A stretch of DNA of 64,000 bases from Bacteroidales bacterium (GCA_031286165.1 JAITUU010000035.1:32395-96394), one strand, 5' to 3'; positions 49,052-58,501 are shown, numbered from the stretch's first letter. Numbers and translations: made by a program. Notes: generated by a model from the sequence alone, not told the origin.

Positions 49052-49705
49052 CTAAACGTATCGCTCAGTAATCAGCGAAGTCAGTTTCTTACATTCTTCC
49101 ACCGTTAATTGTCCCGGTGCGGTAGCCGAATTGCTATCGAAGGCAGCGAAGGTAAAGGGGCTGCCTAAAAATATATTTGCCACGCGGGTAATTGCGCCTT
49201 TTTCGCCCATGGCAAGGGCTACTATGTTATGGTTTTTATACTGCGCATAGAGTGCCAAAATTCGTGCGCTATCGCTGAGCGATGTGGCGGTGGTGGCAAG
49301 TTTTGCTATGTGTGCACCTTCGGCAAAGCATTGATTGATATTGTTTTGTAGTTCTTTGTTAGAAGGTGTATTGTTGTAATTATGATAAGAAATAATTACT
49401 TTACAATGGTGGTGTTTTGCGCAATCCACAATTTCTTGCTTGATTTCCTGCGAACTTTCTATTTCTATATCTACGTATGCTGCACCGTGTATTATGGCGG
49501 TTTTGAGTAATTGTACACGAGTAGTGTCGCTCACAATTTCGGGGCGGCAAGTGGCTATGGTAGGTGTTTTTGCTTGCGAAAATACGGTTTGCACGTCCGT
49601 TTCCGAAAATTTCGATAAATCTATGCGAATTTCCGCCATATCGGCGCAGGCGGTTTTTTCTATGCACTGCGCCACATTGGGTTCTACTATGCTAACACAA
49701 ATCAT
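49052..49705 (-). CDS. aroD: Type I 3-dehydroquinate dehydratase
   Basis: 217 aa. Third step of the shikimate pathway. Beta-barrel aldolase fold: AEIRIDLSKF, IATCRPE, the catalytic His in ISYHNYNN, Schiff-base Lys in IAKLATTA, and MGEKGAITRV. Overlaps aroB by 14 bases. Confidence 0.95.
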   Translation of the reverse strand: MICVSIVEPNVAQCIEKTACADMAEIRIDLSKFSETDVQTVFSQAKTPTIATCRPEIVSDTTRVQLLKTAIIHGAAYVDIEIESSQEIKQEIVDCAKHHHCKVIISYHNYNNTPSNKELQNNINQCFAEGAHIAKLATTATSLSDSARILALYAQYKNHNIVALAMGEKGAITRVANIFLGSPFTFAAFDSNSATAPGQLTVEECKKLTSLITERYV

Positions 49706-50726
49706 GAATGTAGTGTTCTAATTGGGTGAATGAAATTTTTTCAACGTATGCTTTGCCAATTTCCGAAAGCAACACAAAGTGTATGGCACTTCCTTCGCGT
49801 TTTTTGTCGCCGCGCATGGCGGCGAGCAGTTCTTCCGGCGGAATAGATACCGCCGAAGGCAAACCGAGCACATTGAGGAGGGCAGTTAATCGTTCAACGG
49901 CGGCTTGGGGCAAACTGCCGTGCAGTGCCGAAAGTCGTGCGGCGAGTACCATACCTACGCTCACGGCGTGTCCGTGCGGAAGTTTCGCGATTTTTTCTAT
50001 GGCGTGTCCAAATGTGTGCCCAAAATTGAGCAGGCGGCGCGTACCGTTTTCGCGAGCATCAAGGTTTACAATATTCGATTTTATAATTACCGAATCATAT
50101 ACAAAGCGTTCGAGGGCATCGCTATCGTAGCGCAGTACTTTTTGGGGGTTGTGTTCTATGTAGGTAAATAGGTCGGGGTCGGCTATTGCTCCGTGTTTTA
50201 TAACTTCTGCCATACCGCTCAAAAGTTCGCTTGGCGAAAGGGTTTTGAGCATGGAAAGTTCACAAATCACGAATTTTGGCAGACAAAATGTGCCTATAAA
50301 ATTTTTAAATCCTTTGAAGTTTACGCCGTTTTTTCCACCCACGCTGGCATCTACTTGACTCAAAAGCGTGGTGCTCACAAATCCGAAATCCACTCCGCGC
50401 ATAAACGTAGCCGCCACAAATCCCGAAATATCGCACACAATGCCGCCGCCAATGGCGAGAATAAATGCCGACCGGTCGCATTCTGCATCGAGCAACTGTT
50501 CATACATGCGTTCCACACTTTGTAAGGTTTTATTTGCCTCTCCTTGCGGCACGCTTATCACCACATCGGCTTTTGGAAATCGGTCGCCATAGAGCGAAAT
50601 CACCGTGTCGTCGCTTATGATTGCCAATTTTTTGTTTTTCGGTATATAATTGAGCACATGTTCTATGCGTTCGCCCACAAGTATAAGCGAAGAACCTATT
50701 GTGCTGTCTATGCTGAGTTGTTTCAT
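49692..50726 (-). CDS. aroB: 3-dehydroquinate synthase
   Basis: 344 aa. Second shikimate step. NAD-binding GGGIVCDISGFVAATFMRG, STTLLSQVDASVGGKNGVNF, metal ligands in GMAEVIKHG, FGHTFGHAIE and LPHGHAVSVGM. Its 3' end overlaps aroD. The ATG is only 4 bases from a heptamer repeat. Confidence 0.96.
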   Translation of the reverse strand: MKQLSIDSTIGSSLILVGERIEHVLNYIPKNKKLAIISDDTVISLYGDRFPKADVVISVPQGEANKTLQSVERMYEQLLDAECDRSAFILAIGGGIVCDISGFVAATFMRGVDFGFVSTTLLSQVDASVGGKNGVNFKGFKNFIGTFCLPKFVICELSMLKTLSPSELLSGMAEVIKHGAIADPDLFTYIEHNPQKVLRYDSDALERFVYDSVIIKSNIVNLDARENGTRRLLNFGHTFGHAIEKIAKLPHGHAVSVGMVLAARLSALHGSLPQAAVERLTALLNVLGLPSAVSIPPEELLAAMRGDKKREGSAIHFVLLSEIGKAYVEKISFTQLEHYIHDLC

Positions 50727-50729
50727 TCC

Positions 50730-50764
50730 TTAGGAGTTAGGGGTTAGGAGTTAGGGGTTAGGAG
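50730..50764. repeat. Heptamer tract, TTAGGAG/TTAGGGG
   Basis: Five perfect seven-base units, alternating TTAGGAG and TTAGGGG, in the aroF-aroB spacer; the G-runs could form a quadruplex on the plus strand. A complementary-looking CCTAATCCCTACTTCC follows at 50778-50793. Confidence 0.8.
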
Positions 50765-50802
50765 GCAAATACTGCTTCCTAATCCCTACTTCCTGTTTTA
50801 AT

Positions 50803-51876
50803 CTATGAATTAAGAATTTGATTTTGAATATTGATAGATTCTTGGTGAATTGCTTTAAATACTTTTTCTACAAATTCTTCGCTGAATCCACGTGTTTTCG
50901 CTTCTTTTTTCGATTTTTCAATAATTTGCTCCCAGCGTCCGGGTTGTAGAATTTGAATATTGTTCTCTTTTTTGTTTTTACCAATTTCTTGTACTACGCT
51001 CATGCGTTGTTGCAAAAGATTTAAAATATCGTTGTCGAGCACATCAATTTTTTGGCGCAATTCTTCGAGCGATTGTTTAAATTCTACATTGTCGCTTTCT
51101 ACGTTGCGAATAACCAATTTTTGCAACATTTCGCCCACTTGTGTCGGCGTGAGTTGTTGTTTTGCATCGCTTAGTGCCACCGAAGGATTGTTGTGCGATT
51201 CTATAATCAATCCGTCAAGACCCAAATTCATGGCTTTTTGCGAAATTTCGTAAATAAATTCCGAACTTCCGGCAATGTGGCTTGGGTCGCATATAATAGG
51301 TAGTGCGGGAAGTCGGCGGTGAAGTTCCACCACTACTTGCCAGCGTGGTTCGTTGCGGTATCTGCCTTTATCAAAAGCGGAAAATCCTCTGTGAATGGCT
51401 GCTAATTTGGTAATTCCCGCGCCGGCTATGCGTTCTATTGCTCCCAGCCATAGTTCCAAATCGGGATTCACGGGATTTTTTATAATCACCGGAATATCGG
51501 CTCCTTGCAGAGCATCGGCTACTTCTTGCACGGCAAAAGGATTTGCCGATGTGCGAGCACCAATCCAGAGAATATCCACACCCATTTTCAGTGCTTCATA
51601 TACGTGTTTTGCAGTGGCAACTTCGGTAGCGGTGAGCATTCCGGTTTCTTCTTTCACTTTTTTCAACCATTTCAAACCCACAGAACCCACTCCTTCAAAC
51701 ATATTGGGACGTGTGCGCGGTTTCCAAATTCCGGCTCTGAAAATTTGTATGCCCAGCGATTTCAAACCGCGAGCAGTTTCTAACATTTGTTCTTCACTTT
51801 CGGCACTGCAAGGTCCCGAAATTACGAGAGGTCTTGTGGGGTCTATGCCCCACGATTGTAATGAGTCTATTTTCAT
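50803..51876 (-). CDS. aroF: Bifunctional DAHP synthase / chorismate mutase
   Basis: 357 aa. Residues 1-255 are a type I-beta DAHP synthase (ISGPCSAES, GIWKPRTRPNMFEGVG, KNPVNPD, AAIHRGFSAFDKG, ICDPSHIAGS), which makes the first committed intermediate from PEP and erythrose-4-phosphate. Residues about 265-350 form a helical type II chorismate mutase (LRQKIDVLDNDILNLLQQRM). The chorismate mutase domain often senses the products. First structural gene after an aromatic attenuator (see 51907-52064); aroB and aroD follow. Confidence 0.95.
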   Translation of the reverse strand: MKIDSLQSWGIDPTRPLVISGPCSAESEEQMLETARGLKSLGIQIFRAGIWKPRTRPNMFEGVGSVGLKWLKKVKEETGMLTATEVATAKHVYEALKMGVDILWIGARTSANPFAVQEVADALQGADIPVIIKNPVNPDLELWLGAIERIAGAGITKLAAIHRGFSAFDKGRYRNEPRWQVVVELHRRLPALPIICDPSHIAGSSEFIYEISQKAMNLGLDGLIIESHNNPSVALSDAKQQLTPTQVGEMLQKLVIRNVESDNVEFKQSLEELRQKIDVLDNDILNLLQQRMSVVQEIGKNKKENNIQILQPGRWEQIIEKSKKEAKTRGFSEEFVEKVFKAIHQESINIQNQILNS

Positions 51877-51906
51877 TTCTTTTTGTAAGTTTAAATATGT
51901 TATAAA

Positions 51907-51936
51907 AAAAGCCCCAAATTTTCATTTGAGGCTTTT
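51907..51936 (-). terminator. Attenuator terminator stem
   Basis: 13-bp stem AAAAGCCTCAAAT / ATTTGGGGCTTTT (one G-T pair), 4-base loop, then T-run (51910-51904), 28 bases before the aroF ATG. Confidence 0.9.
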
Positions 51937-51964
51937 ATAATTTGTATTTCATGTTTTATACTAT

Positions 51965-52042
51965 TTACATACACAAAGCCTCGTTTTTACTATTAAAGTA
52001 AAAGAACCAGAAATAAGAATATGTAAATGGCGAAAATTTCAT
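51965..52042 (-). CDS. Aromatic leader peptide (25 aa)
   Basis: ATG at 52042 to TAA at 51967-51965, too short for usual ORF cutoffs. Ten of 25 residues are aromatic: Phe at 3, 6, 11, 13, 14, 16; Tyr at 8, 10, 15; Trp at 12, including the run YFWFFYF (10-16). The stop is 28 bases before the terminator stem. It reports charged tRNA levels for all three aromatic amino acids, the end products of aroF-aroB-aroD. Confidence 0.85.
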   Translation of the reverse strand: MKFSPFTYSYFWFFYFNSKNEALCM

Positions 52043-52137
52043 TGTTTTTCGTTTTTGTTGAGGCAAAGAAAATAAGTTTTTTTCAACTACCCAAGTTTTT
52101 TGCCTGTTTTTTTTGAAAAAACGTGAATTTGGGCATC

Positions 52138-53424
52138 TTAGCATTCGCCTATCAATTCGTAGGCATCGGCATCGGTTATATGAATATCGTAAAAATTTCC
52201 TGTGCGAAGTCGCTTTTGTGTATTGATTATCACTTCGTTATCTACTTCGTAGGCATCGTATTGCGTGCGCCCTACAAAGGTTTTTCCTTCTTTGCGGTCT
52301 ATGAGCACTTTTTGTGTACTTCCTATGAGTTTTTGGTTTTTTTGCAGTGAAATTTCGTTTTGCACAGCCATAATTGCATCGCGGCGGCGTTCTTTTTCTT
52401 CTTGCGGAATTTCGTCTTTGTAATGCTGCGCGGCAAATGTTCCTTCTTCGTGAGAATAGGTAAATACTCCCACGCGCTCAAACTGCGCGTGTTGCACAAA
52501 TTGCAGCAGTTTGTCAAATTCCGCTTCAGTTTCGCCGGGATGCCCTACAATCAACGAAGTGCGAATGGCAATATCGGGCACTGCACTTCGCATTGTGTCT
52601 ATCAATTTCCATGTTTCGTGTTCGGTAAAATTCCGGCGCATAGCCTTCAACACCACGTTTGATGAATGCTGAAAGGGAATATCTATATAATGGCAGATTT
52701 TTTTTGATTGCGCCATGATGGGCAAAATTTCCACCGGAAAATTGTTGGGATACAAGTAATGCAAGCGAATCCATTCCAAACCCTTGATAGATTCTAACTG
52801 CGGCAAAAGTTCCGCCAGCGCATTGCGTTTATATAAATCAATACCGTAGTACGATAAATCTTGCGAAATAAGCGATAGTTCTTTCACGCCCTCTTGTGCC
52901 AAAAACTGTGCTTCCTGCACCAAGTCTTCCACCGGCTGCGACACGTGTGCTCCGCGAATGGCGGGAATGGCGCAAAATGCACAGGAGCGATTGCAACCTT
53001 CGGCGAGTTTGAGATAAGAGGTGTGTTGCGGTGTGGAAACTATGCGTTCGTGCAACAACTGCGTGTTTGCCTGACTTTGTAATACCTGCAATACATCGGC
53101 AAAGTGCCGCGCTCCAAAGTAGGCATCAACTTCGGGAATTTCCGTGCGCAGTTCATCGGCATAGCGTTCCGAAAGGCAGCCGATAACAAATACTTGTTCT
53201 ATTTTTCCCAGTTCTTTTGCCTGCACGGTGCGCAAAATCGTTTGAATAGATTCCTCTTTGGCATCGTGAATAAATCCGCAGGTGTTGATAATGGCAATAG
53301 GAGTGAAGCGGTTGGAATCGAAAACCACCGAATATCCAAGAGCATCCAACTGCCGCGCCAATCGTTCGGAATCCACCACGTTTTTGGAACAACCCAGTGT
53401 TATAATATTAATAGTTTTGTGCAT
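52138..53424 (-). CDS. rimO: Ribosomal protein S12 methylthiotransferase RimO
   Basis: 428 aa radical-SAM methylthiotransferase that modifies the S12 Asp. N-terminal UPF0004 domain with Cys residues (LGCSKNVVDSE, NTCGFI, IGCLSERY), the radical SAM CNRSCAFC motif, and a C-terminal TRAM domain (QKVLIDRKEGKTFVGRT). Same strand as, and 96 bases ahead of, the aromatic leader. Confidence 0.96.
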   Translation of the reverse strand: MHKTINIITLGCSKNVVDSERLARQLDALGYSVVFDSNRFTPIAIINTCGFIHDAKEESIQTILRTVQAKELGKIEQVFVIGCLSERYADELRTEIPEVDAYFGARHFADVLQVLQSQANTQLLHERIVSTPQHTSYLKLAEGCNRSCAFCAIPAIRGAHVSQPVEDLVQEAQFLAQEGVKELSLISQDLSYYGIDLYKRNALAELLPQLESIKGLEWIRLHYLYPNNFPVEILPIMAQSKKICHYIDIPFQHSSNVVLKAMRRNFTEHETWKLIDTMRSAVPDIAIRTSLIVGHPGETEAEFDKLLQFVQHAQFERVGVFTYSHEEGTFAAQHYKDEIPQEEKERRRDAIMAVQNEISLQKNQKLIGSTQKVLIDRKEGKTFVGRTQYDAYEVDNEVIINTQKRLRTGNFYDIHITDADAYELIGEC

Positions 53425-53437
53425 GATAAATTTTTTG

Positions 53438-53470
53438 CAAAAGTAGGTAGTTTTTGTGTATAATTTCCAA
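53438..53470 (-). promoter_or_regulatory. Promoter for rimO
   Basis: Minus strand TTG (53470-53468), 22-base spacer, TACTTTTG (53445-53438), 13 bases before the ATG; very short leader. Confidence 0.5.
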
Positions 53471-53486
53471 TTAATGTGTATTTTTG
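53453..53486 (+). promoter_or_regulatory. Promoter for clpC
   Basis: TTTG (53453-53456), 22-base spacer, TATTTTTG (53479-53486), 25 bases before the ATG at 53512. It interleaves with the rimO promoter. Confidence 0.5.
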
Positions 53487-53511
53487 GTTTTCAAAATCAT
53501 GCTACAAAAAA

Positions 53512-56010
53512 ATGAACAAGCAATTTAGCGCAGTTTTGCAGAATATTTTGGCGTACAGCCGCGAGGAAACCATTCGTTTGGGTAATTCGTGTGTGGACGT
53601 GGACCACTTGTTTTTGGGATTATTGCGTGCCGGAAAGTCGCGTGCTACCGATTTACTCGAACGCTTTCACTGCGATACCAAAGAAATGAAACAGCAAATA
53701 GAGGACTGTTTGCGTCAGCAAGAACCACTCAATGTGGTGGCAAGCGAAAGTATTCCGATTTCAAAAAACGTGGAAAAATTATTGAAAATAATTGCGCTCG
53801 AATCAGCGTTCTTAAAGAGTGAGTGGATTTCGGAGGAACATTTGCTCTTGGGAATTTTAAAAGATACAAACGCACAAGCAACACATATTATGAATATGAA
53901 CAATATAACCTATGACCTCATGCGCGAGCAGTTGCAAATTCTGCAACCGCAGGCTGCTGTGGATATAAAAAGCGAAGATGCCGGCAGCGAATCGCAAAAA
54001 TCGGCGGGAAGTGCTTCGCGCACCGAAAAACGCACCGAAACGCCGGTGCTCGATAATTTTGGAACTGACCTTACCAAAGCCGCCGAAGAAGGAAAATTGG
54101 ACAGTATTATAGGGCGCGAAAAAGAAATTGAGCGCATTGCGCAAATTTTGAGCCGCCGTAAAAAAAATAATCCCATACTTATAGGCGAGCCGGGTGTAGG
54201 AAAATCGGCGATTGCCGAAGGTCTTGCGCTACGCATTGTGAATAAACAAGTATCGCGCACGCTCTTTGGTAAGCGTGTGGTGGTGCTCGATGTGGCATCT
54301 ATTGTAGCCGGTACAAAGTATAGAGGGCAGTTTGAGGAACGCATGAAGGCGATTTTGAACGAACTCATTCGCGCCAAAGAAGTGATTTTGTTTATCGACG
54401 AAATTCATACGCTGGTGGGTGCCGGCAGCGGTTCGGGTTCGCTCGATGCGGCAAATATTTTGAAACCTGCGCTTGCTCGCGGCGAAATTCAGTGCATAGG
54501 TGCTACTACGTTGGACGAATATCGTCAGAATATAGAAAAAGATGCGGCGTTGGAGCGAAGATTTCAAAAAGTGTTGGTGGACCCTGCGAGTATTGAAGAA
54601 ACTATTCACATATTGCAAAATATAAAAAAACACTATGAAAAACATCACGGTGTGGCATATACCGATGAGTCTATTAAAGCCTGTGTGTATCTCACCGACC
54701 GTTATTTGAGCGACCGCCACCTGCCCGATAAAGCAATAGATGCTATGGACGAAGCGGGCTCGCGAGTGCATATTCAAAATGTGCACGTGCCGCAGGAAAT
54801 AGAGCAGTTGGAAAAAGATATGGAAGTGGTGCGTGGGGAAAAAGTTGCTGCCGTGCGCAATCAAGATTTTGAAGGTGCGGCAAAATTGCGCGATACCGAA
54901 AAAGAACTTTTGCGCAAAATAGACGAGGCAAATAAACAGTGGCAAATGAATTTAGAACAATATCGCGAGCCTGTAACCGAAGAAAATGTAGCCGAAGTGG
55001 TGGCAATGATGTCGGGTGTGCCGGTAAAACGAATAGCGCAAGAAGAAGGTTCGCGACTGCTGAAAATGTACGATGAATTGAAACACAGTGTGATAGGGCA
55101 GGACGAAGCCATTAAGCGCGTGGTGAAAGCAATTCAGCGCAATAGGGCAGGACTGAAAGACCCCAATAAACCAATCGGGTCGTTTATATTTTTGGGACCA
55201 ACAGGCGTGGGAAAAACGCAGTTGGCAAAAGTGTTGGCAGAATATTTATTCGATTCCAAAGATTCGCTGGTGCGCATAGATATGAGTGAATATATGGAAA
55301 AATTCTCGGTGTCGCGCCTTGTAGGAGCACCTCCGGGATATGTGGGCTACGAAGAAGGCGGGCAACTGACTGAAAAAATTCGCCGCAAACCTTATTCGGT
55401 GGTGTTGCTCGATGAAATTGAAAAAGCCCACCCCGATGTGTTCAATATTTTGCTGCAAGTGCTTGATGAAGGACACTTAACCGATAGTTACGGGCGCAAG
55501 GTAGATTTCAAAAATACCATTGTGATAATGACTTCCAACATTGGCACCAAAGAATTGGGTGAATTTAGCGGCGGCTTGGGTTTCAGCGCGAAATCGCGCG
55601 AAGAACAACAGCAGGAATACACCAAAACTACGCTCGATAAGGCACTTAAAAAAGCATTTACCCCCGAATTTTTGAATCGTATAGACGATGTGGTGCAGTT
55701 CAATGCTTTAACAAAAGAGAACTTGAACAGTATTATCGACATAGAATTGCAGCAGGTATTTAAGCGTGTTTCAAATTTGAATTTCAGTATAGAACTTTCG
55801 CAGGCAACCAAAAATTTCTTGGTGGAAAAAGGTTTCGACCCACGTTTTGGTGCACGACCGCTCAAACGCGCAATTCAAAAATATTTGGAAGACCCGATTG
55901 CCGAATTTATGCTGGGCAATACCATAGAAAGCGGCGCAAAACTAGCTGTGGATACCGTAGAAGAAGAAATTTTGGTGCGTTTTGCACCCGAACCATATAA
56001 TGAAAATTAG
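53512..56010 (+). CDS. clpC: ClpC-type AAA unfoldase
   Basis: 832 aa from the ATG at 53512. N-terminal Clp repeats, AAA1 with GEPGVGKSAIAEGLA, UVR-like domain (EVVRGEKVAAVRNQDFEGAAKLRD), AAA2 with GPTGVGKTQLAKVLAE and the C-terminal ClpP-docking-type region. The short middle domain and UVR motif mark ClpC, which feeds proteins to ClpP. Full length. Terminator at 56017. Confidence 0.96.
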   Translation: MNKQFSAVLQNILAYSREETIRLGNSCVDVDHLFLGLLRAGKSRATDLLERFHCDTKEMKQQIEDCLRQQEPLNVVASESIPISKNVEKLLKIIALESAFLKSEWISEEHLLLGILKDTNAQATHIMNMNNITYDLMREQLQILQPQAAVDIKSEDAGSESQKSAGSASRTEKRTETPVLDNFGTDLTKAAEEGKLDSIIGREKEIERIAQILSRRKKNNPILIGEPGVGKSAIAEGLALRIVNKQVSRTLFGKRVVVLDVASIVAGTKYRGQFEERMKAILNELIRAKEVILFIDEIHTLVGAGSGSGSLDAANILKPALARGEIQCIGATTLDEYRQNIEKDAALERRFQKVLVDPASIEETIHILQNIKKHYEKHHGVAYTDESIKACVYLTDRYLSDRHLPDKAIDAMDEAGSRVHIQNVHVPQEIEQLEKDMEVVRGEKVAAVRNQDFEGAAKLRDTEKELLRKIDEANKQWQMNLEQYREPVTEENVAEVVAMMSGVPVKRIAQEEGSRLLKMYDELKHSVIGQDEAIKRVVKAIQRNRAGLKDPNKPIGSFIFLGPTGVGKTQLAKVLAEYLFDSKDSLVRIDMSEYMEKFSVSRLVGAPPGYVGYEEGGQLTEKIRRKPYSVVLLDEIEKAHPDVFNILLQVLDEGHLTDSYGRKVDFKNTIVIMTSNIGTKELGEFSGGLGFSAKSREEQQQEYTKTTLDKALKKAFTPEFLNRIDDVVQFNALTKENLNSIIDIELQQVFKRVSNLNFSIELSQATKNFLVEKGFDPRFGARPLKRAIQKYLEDPIAEFMLGNTIESGAKLAVDTVEEEILVRFAPEPYNEN

Positions 56011-56016
56011 TACAAA

Positions 56017-56045
56017 ATGCTACAGATAGTATGTAGTATTTTTTT
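56017..56045 (+). terminator. Terminator after clpC
   Basis: ATGCTACA / TGTAGTAT stem (one wobble) and T7, 10 bases before the GH13 ATG. Confidence 0.7.
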
Positions 56046-56054
56046 GAAAAACCA

Positions 56055-58412
56055 ATGTATAAAACAAAAATAAATAGCCTTGCCACTCCTATAACGCTTG
56101 ATTTGAAACTCACGCAGGTGGTGTTGTGCGATTATGTATTGCAGCCCGAAACCATTCAAAGCATACTTGCGTGCGATGGCATAGAAATTTGGGAAAACCG
56201 AAAATCGCACATTATAGCACTCAAAATAGCCGACAGTGATAAGGTTCCGCCTGTTTCTACCCTCGACCTTACCTTTATCGATGGCGAAGTGCAGTCGATA
56301 GTGCTTATAAAATCGAAAAAGATAGTGCACAGCGTGCGATTTTTTGGTATGGCGCATAGTGTGCAAATTGCCGGCGATTTTAATTCGTGGAATCCCAAAG
56401 GCTATGAATTGGAATTTAAAGACAATTGCTGGCAGCGCGATTTGGAAATTGAACCGGGTAATTATTCCTATCAATTAATTGTGAATGGCGAATGGATAAA
56501 CGACCCCTCGAACGGCGAAGTGATAGAAAACGGCTACGGCGGTTATAATTCTTTGCTGCGCGTGCCCTTTACCCGTGTGCAAGACGAACTGTTTATAGAA
56601 CCGCTCAAAGATTTGGAACAAAATATAGTAGTAACCTTTCATGGCACTATGACCAAGCACGTGGTGCTGTGGGAAAATACGAAAATACAGGCGAAAACGA
56701 ACAATAAAACCATAGTAATTCCCATACCCGAAGCGGCGAAAAAGCAAAATCGCTCTTTTATTCGCGTGTTTGCGTGCAATGAAAATGCTATTTCCAATGA
56801 TTTACTTATTCCGCTTGCCACGCACACCAAAGCAAATGGCGAAAAATTCAATGCGGCGGTGGTGTCGCGTATGCAATTAACGCGCGATGACAAAGAAGCG
56901 CAGGTAATGTATTTTGCCCTCCTCGATAGATTTTACAATGGTTCTCCTTCGCGGCAAACGCCCGATAATGCCGAAACAGGCATACACGCAAAACTCAATT
57001 TTCACGGAGGAAATATTAAAGGTTTGCACCAAAAATTGAAAGAAGGATATTTTAAAAAATTGGGAATCAATAGTATATGGATTTCGCCCATAGAGCAAAA
57101 TCCTACTGCGGCGGTGGAAAAAAATGGACAAAAATACACCGGTTATCACGGCTATTGGCCCCTCGATTCATATAACATAGACACGCGATTTGGTACAGAC
57201 AAACAGTTTCAGGCATTTATTCACGATGCTCATCAGGAGGGAATCAATGTGATTTTGGATTATGTGGCAAATCACGTGTATGAAAAAAATCAGATAATTC
57301 TGGAACACCCCGATTGGAGTACGCCGCTCATATTGCCCGATGGTTCAAAAAACATTGCTCGCTGGGAAACAGAGCGATTTACCACGTGGTTTGAAGAATT
57401 TTTACCCACTTTGGATTTTTCAAAACCCGAAGTATTGGAAAAAATGACTACCATTGCTCTTGAATGGGTGCATAAATTCAATATAGACGGCTTTCGCCAC
57501 GATGCCACGAAACACATACAAAATGAGTTTTGGCGCACACTCACGCGAAAAATCAAAGAAGAATATTCGCTGCCGCTCAATAAACGATTTTTTCAAATCG
57601 GTGAAACCTTTGGCGGACGCGAAATGCTGAAATCCTACGTCAATTCGGGTATGCACGATGGACAGTTTTCCTTCAATTTGTACTACGAAGCGCGCTCGGC
57701 ATTTTTGTATGAAAATTTGCACTTTGAAAAACTTGCAACTTGTTTGCGTCAAGAATTACTTAGTTTTGGCTACAATCACTTGATGGGCAATATTTCGGGA
57801 AATCACGATTTGCCGCGATTTATTTCATACGCCGGCGAGGATTTGTGGATGAATCAAAATGCCGAACACGAAGGCTGGGCGCGGCACATTACGGTGAAAA
57901 ATCCCATAGGATACAGTAAATTGCTGCTTTTGCACGCTTTCAACTGCACTATTCCGGGTATTCCGGTAATTTATTACGGCGATGAAATAGGTATGCCGGG
58001 TGGCGGCGACCCCGACAATCGCCGACCGATGAAATTTACCGAACTCAATTCGCACGAAGAAAGTACGCTCGCCCAAGTGCAGAATTTGGTGTATATGCGC
58101 ACACATTATTTACCGCTCATTTACGGCACCTTTGAATTTCTGCGCGTGGAACAGCAGATTTTGATATACAAACGAGTGTATTTCGATGCGGTGGCAGTGG
58201 TGGTGTTCAATAAATCGAACATAGAACGAACGGTGCAAATTCCTACTACTGCCATGCGCATGGATATTGCATTTTCATTTCAAAAAAATGCGCTAAAAAT
58301 GACTCCGAACTATGTGGAAGTAACACTTCCGGCTATGAGTTTCGATATTATTCACTCGCAACCTCTGGAATTTTCCACAATCAACGAAGATACTATTTCG
58401 CATATATTTTAA
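56055..58412 (+). CDS. Cytoplasmic GH13 alpha-amylase-family enzyme with CBM48-like module
   Basis: 785 aa, no signal peptide. N-terminal domain of unknown fold (1-90), then an E-set/CBM48-like glycogen-binding module (about 95-170, VQIAGDFNSWNPKGYELEF), a linker, and a GH13 TIM barrel: nucleophile Asp483 in GFRHDATKH, acid Glu517 in IGETFGG, transition-state Asp585 in GNHDLPR. Probably works on intracellular glycogen or maltodextrin. Catalytic residues intact. Confidence 0.88.
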   Translation: MYKTKINSLATPITLDLKLTQVVLCDYVLQPETIQSILACDGIEIWENRKSHIIALKIADSDKVPPVSTLDLTFIDGEVQSIVLIKSKKIVHSVRFFGMAHSVQIAGDFNSWNPKGYELEFKDNCWQRDLEIEPGNYSYQLIVNGEWINDPSNGEVIENGYGGYNSLLRVPFTRVQDELFIEPLKDLEQNIVVTFHGTMTKHVVLWENTKIQAKTNNKTIVIPIPEAAKKQNRSFIRVFACNENAISNDLLIPLATHTKANGEKFNAAVVSRMQLTRDDKEAQVMYFALLDRFYNGSPSRQTPDNAETGIHAKLNFHGGNIKGLHQKLKEGYFKKLGINSIWISPIEQNPTAAVEKNGQKYTGYHGYWPLDSYNIDTRFGTDKQFQAFIHDAHQEGINVILDYVANHVYEKNQIILEHPDWSTPLILPDGSKNIARWETERFTTWFEEFLPTLDFSKPEVLEKMTTIALEWVHKFNIDGFRHDATKHIQNEFWRTLTRKIKEEYSLPLNKRFFQIGETFGGREMLKSYVNSGMHDGQFSFNLYYEARSAFLYENLHFEKLATCLRQELLSFGYNHLMGNISGNHDLPRFISYAGEDLWMNQNAEHEGWARHITVKNPIGYSKLLLLHAFNCTIPGIPVIYYGDEIGMPGGGDPDNRRPMKFTELNSHEESTLAQVQNLVYMRTHYLPLIYGTFEFLRVEQQILIYKRVYFDAVAVVVFNKSNIERTVQIPTTAMRMDIAFSFQKNALKMTPNYVEVTLPAMSFDIIHSQPLEFSTINEDTISHIF

Positions 58413-58439
58413 CAATGTACCCATACTTATATAAAAATA

Positions 58440-58501
58440 GATTGCTTCGTTCTTCGCAATAACGTGAAAAAAAACGTCATTGCGAACGTAGTGAAGCAAT
58501 C
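58440..58501. repeat. Interspersed palindromic repeat
   Basis: GATTGCTTCGTTCTTCGCAA ... TTGCGAACGTAGTGAAGCAATC, arms about 25 bases with an AACGT/ACGTC centre. The same GATTGCTTC/GAAGCAATC palindrome is widespread in unrelated bacteria as a repetitive extragenic element (recalled). Lies between the GH13 and barrel genes. Confidence 0.75.

Larger units (their letters stand above)
51907..52064 (-). promoter_or_regulatory. Ribosome-mediated attenuator of the aromatic operon
   Basis: Elements on the minus strand: a 25-codon leader ORF (52042-51965) rich in Phe, Tyr and Trp; region 2, GAGGCTTT (51982-51975), inside the leader; region 3, AAAGCCTC (51935-51928), its perfect complement; and region 3-4, a 13-bp terminator stem (51936-51924 with 51919-51907) with a GAAA loop and T-run. 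Stalling at aromatic codons would free region 2 to pair with 3 and prevent termination; reaching the stop codon would let 3-4 form. A GCCTC at 52064-52060 can pair with region 2. Entirely read from sequence; activity is inferred. Confidence 0.88.

Noticed and set aside
50730..50764. TTAGGG-like telomere or origin sequence
   Set aside because: Only five 7-bp units within an operon spacer of a circular-type bacterial chromosome; it fits the heptamer tracts elsewhere in the window.
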